DNA from: CAVTYH01 sp963773875
GTDB lineage: Bacteria > Planctomycetota > Planctomycetia > Pirellulales > JADZDJ01
Assembly: GCA_963773875.1 (NCBI GenBank)
Contig: CAVZCV010000020.1
Span: forward strand, 186,001-250,000
Reading direction: 5' to 3'
DNA length: 64,000 nt
Below, piece by piece: positions 57,452 to 64,000 of the stretch (position 1 is the first letter of the stretch; each line of letters begins with the position of its first letter). The translations under genes were made by a program, and so were the position numbers. Below the pieces are notes generated by a model that saw nothing but the letters and a program-made list of their open reading frames with translations, did no database searches and was not told where the DNA came from.

Positions 57452-60315
57452 TCACTTCGATTTCTTGCCTTCGGCTGCTGGTGGCGCGGCGTTCTCTTGA
57501 ACTTCAGGAATTGGCCCCGATTGTGGGCCGGCTTTGTAACCGCGACCATTCAGCCCGGGCCAAAGTGCCGTCGCTTGCTCAATCGTCAAGGCAACTTTCG
57601 GCTGAAACGCGTCGCTCGCCATATAATCGAGCAGCGATTTTCGCAGTTGTCGCGCGGCAGGACTCGAATCCAAATTCTTTGTGAGGTCAATTGCACTGAC
57701 CACGAGCCGGCCATCGCCGACTTTCGCTTCGAATACCACTCCCAGCCTGTAATTGCGATTCCAATCGTCGATGGCTTGCACTATTGGTTGCAGATCTCGC
57801 GGCGATTTGTCGAGATTCACAGACCGCACGCCGCGCACCAAATCGGCCCATTGCCAATCGCAATTCGCTTGCGTGGGAAACTCCGCCAACGCCGGATGCT
57901 TCACATCGCACCACAGGCCAAGCATCGCTTCGAGCTTGGGGTTCATCAACCGGTTCCAAAAGACCGGCACGTTATTGAGCGGCGGAGAGGTATCGTCGAG
58001 TGAAGATGCCGGCGGCGTAAATAGCACTTTGCCGCCTTCTGCCAGCCGCGATAGCGCATCTTTCCAATCACTCGTCAGCAGCACGTCATTCGGAATGGCG
58101 GCTTCCGTTCTTGCCGGATACAGCCAGATGTTCCAATCGTTTTCGATTTTCATTCCTGTCAGGCCGACCACAAACTTGAATTGGCCCGGAGCTTTAAGCT
58201 TCGCTGTGTCGACGCTCACAGTGCCCAGTGGAATTGCTTTGCCGATCGGAATCTCGCGCTCGGCCAAATCGCCTTGCAGAGCAATTGCGCCCTCCAATCT
58301 TACGATTTTCCAGTAGGGCTTTGCGTGCTGGATTGGCAATTCCCCAAAGTGCGCAATTTCAATTTCGACTTCGATCGGCGCCGGCTGCAGAAATTCATAC
58401 GAGTGGCTGCGAAACCGGACAAGTGGAACCGTGGGTCCGCAAAACTGGCGGAACTCTTCGGCGGTTACATAGCTCTTGTCGTCCCAGAAAGCATCCAGCA
58501 CGCCGATCAGCGCCGTTCCCTGGCCAAGATAATCACGCAAATCGAGCAGTTGAAAACCGGCTAAGCCCGGCGTGCGTAAATTGGCTTCGATCTCTTCCTT
58601 ATAACATGCTAATTGAAAACGACCCGAAGCCCAGGCGAAATCTTTGTTCTTTGCAAGTACACCATGCGCATCGGCAGAGTCACGGAATACTTCATAGTTG
58701 CTGGGCTGCAAGTAGCCGGTGAATTTTTTGATGACATCGAAATCCGGATACGCGCACCACTGGCCGAGCTCATGCGCGAGAACCGGCAACCGCGCCCCGG
58801 CCAACGCCCGAGAAAAATCGCCGCCAAACCAGCCACGGTTGCCGCGCACTGCCGAGGAAATATCGTACTGCGGCAGATCTGACTGCACGATTTCCCAGCC
58901 CGTTTTGGCGGCATACAGGCGCCGCGGGTCGCGATCGTGCCATTCTTTGCACCACTGGGTCAACGCAGCGGGCACCGGACGATTCGGTTCATTGCTCGGT
59001 GAGAAAAGCAAGAATGACGGATGATTGCCGTAAGCACGCACCATCCGTGCCGTCTCGGTTTCAAGCATCCTCGCCATCGACCCGTCGCGACCGAATTGAT
59101 TCCACATGCCAGCCTCAGGTTGCAAATAAAATCCCAGCTCATCGGCCGCCGTGAACGCCGCGTCTGGAGGGCACCACGAGTGGAATCGCATGTGATTCAG
59201 GCCGTAGTCTTTGCACTTCCTAATAATTTTGTTCCACGTCGCCACATCAGTGGCCGGATAGCCGGTCAGCGGAAAATCGCCGCCGAAGTGAGTGCCGCGC
59301 AGGTTGATTTCGCGGCCGTTGAGCAACATTTGCTTTTCGTGGGTCGTAATTTCGCGCAGGCCAAATGTGATCTTTCGTTCGTCATCTGCTTGCTTGCCGC
59401 GAAGTTGGATGGAAACATGCAATAACTCCGGATGAAATTCGTCCCACCGCTTTGCATCATCGCCCAACGGCACTTCAAGTTCGGCATCGCCACCCTTCGC
59501 ATCCCAATTCACATCGATTGACTTGTCGCCGGAGGATAGCTTGCCTACGCCGGCTTCGCCCGTTGCGTTCCCAATGCGAATCTTCAAGCGGGCCGATTTC
59601 TTGGCGACATCCGGAAACACTTGCGCATCGTCGATCCACACCGGCGACGTCGCATTGAGTTCAATCCGCCCGGCGATGCCATTCCAGGTCGCGCCGAGTG
59701 CATCGGAAACGCTGTGGCCATCGGACCGATAACCCGGCACAACGCTCATTCGGTTATCGGCTCGCACACTCAGCCGATGTTTTCCCGGCGCGAGCATGCC
59801 AAAATCATATTCGTGCGGCGCAACCAAACTGTTGTTCGAGCCAATTTTCTGATCGTCCACCCAAACCGTCGTCTCCCATCGCGGGCGTTCCAGCAGCAAA
59901 TGAATTCGCTTACCCTTCAGACTTTCGGGAATTTCAAAATCGCGTTGATACCAGGCCACGCCCAAGTAATGTCGCGGTGGTTGAGAAAAATACGGTACTT
60001 TGATGTGCCCAGGCTCGGTGTAGGCTTTGTACTCGGGACGCAAATACCAGCGCATGTCGCGCGGCAATCCGGCAACCCATTTGGTCTCGATGCTGATTTC
60101 ATCGCCGTAACCTTGAGCTTGCAAGACGCCGGGTAGTTGGATGCGGTCGGTCAGCTCCCGGTTGAACCATTCTTCTTTGCGCCGGTATCGTCTCGATCCA
60201 TTGCAAATCGCCACTGACCGGCCAAGTCGATGGTTTCCCTTGCCAAACCAGATTTTGCGAAAGCGACCATCGCCAAGAGAACCAGCGATGCGCCGTGCAT
60301 TTTGAAACGCAACAT
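57452..60315 (-). CDS. GH2 glycosidase, beta-galactosidase/glucuronidase-like; frame broken once
   Basis: The start at 60315 gives a signal (FKMHGASLVLLAMVAFAKSGLA) and ETIDLAGQWRFAMDRDD; a shift near 60175 joins EEWFNRELTDRIQLPGVLQAQG. Sugar-binding domain: RHYLGVAWYQRDFEIPESLKGKRIHLLLERPRWETTVWVDDQKIG. TIM barrel: NLRGTHFGGDFPLTGYP, DYGLNHMRFHSWCPPDAAFTAADELGFYLQPE, FLLFSPSNEPNRP (acid/base Glu) and PVLAHELGQWCAYPDF (nucleophile Glu). The C-terminus is a Rossmann-like beta-sandwich region. About 960 residues. Linkage specificity cannot be assigned. Divergent from the lyase-like gene. Confidence 0.82.
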
Positions 60316-60433
60316 TCCAGAATACTCCCCAGATGAATCGCTCGGCAATTTCCCAGATTCGCCGGCAGTGTGTACACTAGCCAGACGCCCGCTCGCTTTC
60401 AATCCACCCCCCGCGCCCATCCGGAGTCTCGCG

Positions 60434-61840
60434 ATGTTTGCCGCCGCCCAACGAATTCGCTTTGCCCTGCTATTGTCGATCGGCTTCACCAATACCACAA
60501 TTCTGCTGGCTACCGATGAGCCGCCGACCGATTGGATCGATCCGGCGACCGGCCACCGCATTGTCCGATTGTCGCGCGAGCCGGGTACGTCGAGTTTCTA
60601 TTTCCATCAAAATGCCTACACAGGCGACAAACTTGTGGTTCAAACTCCGAGCGGCTTAGCGACCATCGATTTGAAGACGCATGACATAACGCCGATTGTG
60701 GAAGGCCGCGTAGGGCAACTGGTCGTCGGCAACAGATCTGGCAACGTCTATTACACCCGCATGGGGACGGGCTCGGTTTACTCCACGAACGTCAACACCA
60801 AAGAAACAAAAGAGATCGGCAAATTGCCGGGCCGCGGCGGTTCGGGGTTGGCGGTCAATGCCGACGAAACGTTGCTCGGCGGCAGCTTTGCCGAAGGTGG
60901 CGCGGGTGCCGGAAGATTTGGCGCACCAGCACGCGATGCAAAAGACGATGTCAAAGATGGCTCGATATCCGACGCGAAGTCCGATGAAAAAGGGACGCCG
61001 GCCGCCGATGCTTCGCTGCCCCGCCCAGAGGATACGCGCGGCGGTCAAGAATCGTCACAGCAGAACTTGCGGCTTTTCGCCGGTCGGGAGCGCGGCCTGG
61101 CAGCTCGACTGGTGGCCAAAATTCCGATGAAACTTTACACCATCGAAATTGCCACAGGCAAAGTGAACACATTTAATCCGAGCACCGATTGGCAAAACCA
61201 TGTGCAGATGTCGCCGACTGACCCCACGCTGATGATGTTTTGCCATGAAGGCCCGTGGCACGATGTCGATCGCATCTGGACCGTTCATACCGATGGCAGC
61301 GGGCTGAAGCTGATGCACCCGCGCACGATGAAATATGAAATCGCCGGCCATGAATTTTTCGGCTTCGATGGCAAGACGATTTACTACGATTTGCAAACGC
61401 CAAGGTCCGACAAGTTTTGGCTGGCCGGAGTGAACGTTGAAACTGGAGAGAGAATTCGCTACCCAATTGAACGCTCGCAATGGTCGGTGCACTACAACCA
61501 ATCGCACGACGGCAAACTGTTCTCTGGCGATGGTGGCGGGCCGGGGAGCGTAGCCAATCGCACTCCGCTGCCTGAGAATCAGCCGCTCGATCCCCCAGGC
61601 AATGGAATGTGGATGTACTTGTTCCGGCCGGTCGATCACAACGAGACGTTGAAAGTCGGGGACGAGTCAGTGAAGATCGGGAAGTTCGAAGCGGAAAAGC
61701 TCGTCGATCTCTCTAAGCACAATTACGAGTTGGAACCGAACGGCACCTTCACGCCCGACAATAGGTGGCTAGTCTTCCGATCCAACATGCACGGACCGAC
61801 GCATGTTTACGCGGTGGAAATTGCGAAAGCGACGGAATAA
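60434..61840 (+). CDS. Oligogalacturonate-lyase-like (PL22) propeller protein
   Basis: About 468 residues from ATG 60434 with a GGAG site; signal RIRFALLLSIGFTNTTILLA. Oligogalacturonate-lyase traits: TDWIDPATGHRIVRLSREPGTSSFYFHQNAYTGDKLVVQTPSGL, RGGSGLAVNADETLLGG, VNTFNPSTDWQNHVQMSPTDPTLMMFCHEGPW, IWTVHTDGSGLKLMHPRTM and a FGFDGKTIYYDLQ segment. A charged insert at about residues 170-220 (ARDAKDDVKDGSISDAKSDEKG) is unusual. Family PL22 cleaves unsaturated pectin oligomers; activity here is inferred. Confidence 0.78.
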   Translation: MFAAAQRIRFALLLSIGFTNTTILLATDEPPTDWIDPATGHRIVRLSREPGTSSFYFHQNAYTGDKLVVQTPSGLATIDLKTHDITPIVEGRVGQLVVGNRSGNVYYTRMGTGSVYSTNVNTKETKEIGKLPGRGGSGLAVNADETLLGGSFAEGGAGAGRFGAPARDAKDDVKDGSISDAKSDEKGTPAADASLPRPEDTRGGQESSQQNLRLFAGRERGLAARLVAKIPMKLYTIEIATGKVNTFNPSTDWQNHVQMSPTDPTLMMFCHEGPWHDVDRIWTVHTDGSGLKLMHPRTMKYEIAGHEFFGFDGKTIYYDLQTPRSDKFWLAGVNVETGERIRYPIERSQWSVHYNQSHDGKLFSGDGGGPGSVANRTPLPENQPLDPPGNGMWMYLFRPVDHNETLKVGDESVKIGKFEAEKLVDLSKHNYELEPNGTFTPDNRWLVFRSNMHGPTHVYAVEIAKATE

Positions 61841-61841
61841 T

Positions 61842-61977
61842 TTACCGCAGAGGACGCAGAGTTCGCAGAGGAAAAAAATTGGGGGCCCGGCGCTCAAACA
61901 CCTTATTCAATTGAGCTTAAATCGTTTAAGCCAATTCCGAATAGAAATCTGCCCACCTCTGCGTACTCCGCGGTGAA
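61842..61977. repeat. Nested inverted-repeat element
   Basis: Ends are inverted: ACCGCAGAGGACGCAGAG (from 61843) and, reversed, ACCGCGGAGTACGCAGAG (from 61975). Inside, GCTTAAA-TCG-TTTAAGC makes a smaller palindrome with partial extension by AATTG/CAATT. The terminal consensus ACCGCNGAGNACGCAGAG is a known interspersed repeat type in planctomycete genomes. It sits between convergent genes. Confidence 0.6.
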
Positions 61978-61991
61978 TCTGTTCGCCGCCA

Positions 61992-64000
61992 TCAGAAATC
62001 GAACTTGTCGATATTCTCTTTGTTAAACGTGAAAGGTGTGCCAAGAAGCACGTTGTCACCTGCGATTTCGATTTTTCCTAAACGTCCGGCTTGGAGCGAT
62101 TTGTCGCCGGCTTTGAGCGTGCCTTTGGCCAAGGCGTCCGCGGTGAAAACCGTCAGGCAGCCTAAGTCCATCGTGTTCCAGAGCACGATGCAATCCGTCA
62201 CGCCTTCATGCACGTACGGCTTGTTGTCGTTCGGCAGACCAAGGCCGATGACTTTCACATCGGTTCGGCCAGATTGCTTCACCGCTTCTGCCGCGCCAGG
62301 CACAGCCGGCGAGCAAATAGCCATGATGAGTTTCACATCGGGGTAAGCGTTGAGAATAGTGTTCGTCTCATCGAACGCTTTTTTCTGCAAGTCATCGCAG
62401 GGTCTCAGGGCCGCTAATTTGATGTTTGGATATTTGTCTGCACGGCGCTTTTCGATTTGCTTTTGCCATTCGATCATGTTGTCGGCCGTGAGCGAGGCGG
62501 TGATGATGGCAAACTCCCCTTTGCCGCCAAGCAGCCGGGCCGCGTGATCCATCAGCGTAAAGCCAATTCCCTGGGGCGTCGCCTGATTGACGAAAAAGTC
62601 GCGCGAGTTGGCTTCCGCATCCGCATCCCACGTGATGACATGGATGCCGCGCTCGCGAGCTTTCCGCAGAACGGAAGAAATTGCCGTGCGATTTTCCACA
62701 GCCACCGCGATGACATCGACGCCGCGGGTGATCCAAGTATCGACGATTTCATTTTGCTTGGCCGGATCAGGATCAGTTGGGCCATCCCACAACAATTCCA
62801 CACCCAATTCCTTGGCGGCTTCGTCCGCGCCTTTATGCGCGGCGATGAAATACGCGTTGCCCAAACTCTTTGGCATCATGCCAACCGTGATTTTCTTGCC
62901 GGCGACGGGTTTCGATTTGGAATCGTTCGCCTCCGGCAGAACTGCAGACTGATTTTTCGTGTCGCCGTTTGCTGGCGTGGCGATCGTGACTTGAGCGTTC
63001 TGTGGTTGGATATGCTCGGTCAGCAAATTCTTCACGAGCAACCAATTTGCACCGGCGATGATGGCCGCACCGAGCAAAATCACGAGACTCAACACAGCGA
63101 CTTGCGAGTTCTTCACTTCGAACGTCTCCAATTCTGGGATAACCAAACGAGCGGAGCGCGCCCGGCGAGTGCTGAGCCGCTCCATGGTAATAGTGACCAA
63201 CAAGAGCGAGCCCATCAAGATACCAGCAATATCGCCACTTTGCCCTGCCAAACGCAGGCCATTTTGCAGGATGGCGATGGCGAAGATGCCCATCACGGTC
63301 CCTGGAATGGTTCCGCGGCCTCCGAAGATGGAGGTTCCGCCCAGCACCACCGCGGTGATCGCCGTCAGTTCATAACCGGTGCCGGCATCGGCCTTGGCCT
63401 GCCCCAAGTGCGACACATAAATGATGGCCGACAAACTGGCGATGAAGCCAGAAAGCACATAGACGAGCATCAGGCGGCGTTCAACGGGCACGCCGGCGTG
63501 GCGCGCGCCGTCGGGCGAAAAACCGATCGCATACAGACCGCGACCAATTACGCTGCGCTGCAAAAGAACCCAAAAGGCGATCGCCACGACAACGAAAACC
63601 GGCAATTGCGTTGGAACGCCGCCAGGCAAATAGCCTTGACCCAAGAATAGATAACTGTCAGGAAAGCCAGTGAAATTATCGACGCCCCGCGTTAATCCCT
63701 CCGCCAGCCCGCGGTATAGTGAAAACGTGCCCAGCGTGACAATCAGCGGCGGCAACCGCAATTTGGCGATCAAAGCTGCGTTCAAAAATCCGGCCATCGT
63801 GCCGACGATCAGCGTTCCAACAATCGCCAGTGGAATTGGAATTCCTGCGTCGCGCCACATCAGGCCAAACAGCACGGCCGATAGCCCCATCAGCGAGCCG
63901 ACCGACAGATCGATGCCGCCAGTGATGATGACAGGCGTCATAGCGATCGCGAGGAGGCCGACTTCGGCACACAGCCTTGTCACTTCAAATGCATTGTCTC
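61992..64000 (-). CDS. Sugar ABC permease fused to its substrate-binding protein, partial at the right edge
   Basis: The frame is open to the right edge of the window (DNAFEVTRLCAEVGLLA precedes the 663 codons seen), so the true start is outside. Permease half: TPVIITGGIDLSVGSLMGL, LPPLIVTLGTFSLYRGLAEG, GRGLYAIGFSPDGARHAGV, ELTAITAVVLGGTSIFGGRGT, about eight helices. A further helix (VAVLSLVILLGAAIIAGANWLL) and a charged linker lead to a periplasmic-binding domain (KITVGMMPKSLGNAYFIAAHKGADEAAKELGVELLWDGP, TWITRGVDVIAVAVENR, ITWDADAEANSRDFFVNQ, MAICSPAVPGAAEAV) of the rhamnose/autoinducer-2 class. ATPase not seen in the window. Confidence 0.87.
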   Translation of the reverse strand, partial: DNAFEVTRLCAEVGLLAIAMTPVIITGGIDLSVGSLMGLSAVLFGLMWRDAGIPIPLAIVGTLIVGTMAGFLNAALIAKLRLPPLIVTLGTFSLYRGLAEGLTRGVDNFTGFPDSYLFLGQGYLPGGVPTQLPVFVVVAIAFWVLLQRSVIGRGLYAIGFSPDGARHAGVPVERRLMLVYVLSGFIASLSAIIYVSHLGQAKADAGTGYELTAITAVVLGGTSIFGGRGTIPGTVMGIFAIAILQNGLRLAGQSGDIAGILMGSLLLVTITMERLSTRRARSARLVIPELETFEVKNSQVAVLSLVILLGAAIIAGANWLLVKNLLTEHIQPQNAQVTIATPANGDTKNQSAVLPEANDSKSKPVAGKKITVGMMPKSLGNAYFIAAHKGADEAAKELGVELLWDGPTDPDPAKQNEIVDTWITRGVDVIAVAVENRTAISSVLRKARERGIHVITWDADAEANSRDFFVNQATPQGIGFTLMDHAARLLGGKGEFAIITASLTADNMIEWQKQIEKRRADKYPNIKLAALRPCDDLQKKAFDETNTILNAYPDVKLIMAICSPAVPGAAEAVKQSGRTDVKVIGLGLPNDNKPYVHEGVTDCIVLWNTMDLGCLTVFTADALAKGTLKAGDKSLQAGRLGKIEIAGDNVLLGTPFTFNKENIDKFDF

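Noticed and set aside
1..64000. CRISPR array
   Set aside because: No run of equal direct repeats with unique spacers was found; the repeated units seen are within coding repeats (NHL, beta-strand).
1..64000. tRNA or rRNA genes, including a tRNA as attachment site
   Set aside because: No cloverleaf-like sequence or rRNA block was recognised by eye; the insertions target comM instead.

Overview
The window looks like a Planctomycete (Pirellulales-like) chromosome segment. The support is gene content: PEP-CTERM-anchored secreted proteins, a giant autotransporter-repeat protein with a dockerin-like tail, an ECF sigma factor coupled to a FecR/LamG membrane protein, proteins starting with the FSLRTLL membrane module, an SHD1-type protein, paired GH2 enzymes and an exported CX4CH protein. 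I ran no database search; family calls come from recognised motifs.

Layout. 1-4684: a YtfQ/YtfR/YtfT/YjfF-type sugar ABC importer. 4854-7165: ECF sigma factor and its FecR/LamG partner. 7576-15070: the giant beta-strand-repeat/PEP-CTERM protein. 15094-20921: housekeeping genes (Dabb protein, FtsH, YwqK/MORN-like lipoprotein, NUDIX hydrolase, exported heme-motif protein, Ndk). 21085-46852: one comM gene cut into three pieces by foreign DNA. 46908-61840: S9 peptidase, two tandem PD40 propeller proteins, a large secreted protein, two GH2 glycosidases and an oligogalacturonate-lyase-like protein. 61992-64000: a permease fused to its sugar-binding protein, running off the right edge. The flanks therefore read as a carbohydrate-degradation and uptake neighbourhood.

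The most interesting region is 21085-46852. comM is broken at three conserved places (just before the P-loop, just before the Walker B block, and just before the ISGPLLDRID block), and a different serine recombinase gene lies against each break. The left insertion (21752-37248) carries large serine recombinases at both ends, a truncated resolvase, membrane proteins, a cluster of leucine-rich-repeat proteins, and HAF/NHL propeller PEP-CTERM proteins. The right insertion (37462-46429) is bounded by GCAA on both sides; removing it rejoins the comM frame. It carries a MerR-like regulator, a zinc-finger/Toprim/RecA-like primase-helicase, a consensus promoter driving a structured leader and a 38-residue microprotein, three PEP-CTERM surface proteins, an SPFH remnant and a small serine recombinase. 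About 78 comM codons, including the P-loop, are absent between the first two breaks.

A caution covers the whole window: many otherwise convincing genes change reading frame by one base (the yjfF-like gene, sigma factor, LamG partner, both GH2 genes, most island genes). This fits uncorrected long-read errors at least as well as gene decay, so frameshifted entries are given as whole genes with the shift marked.
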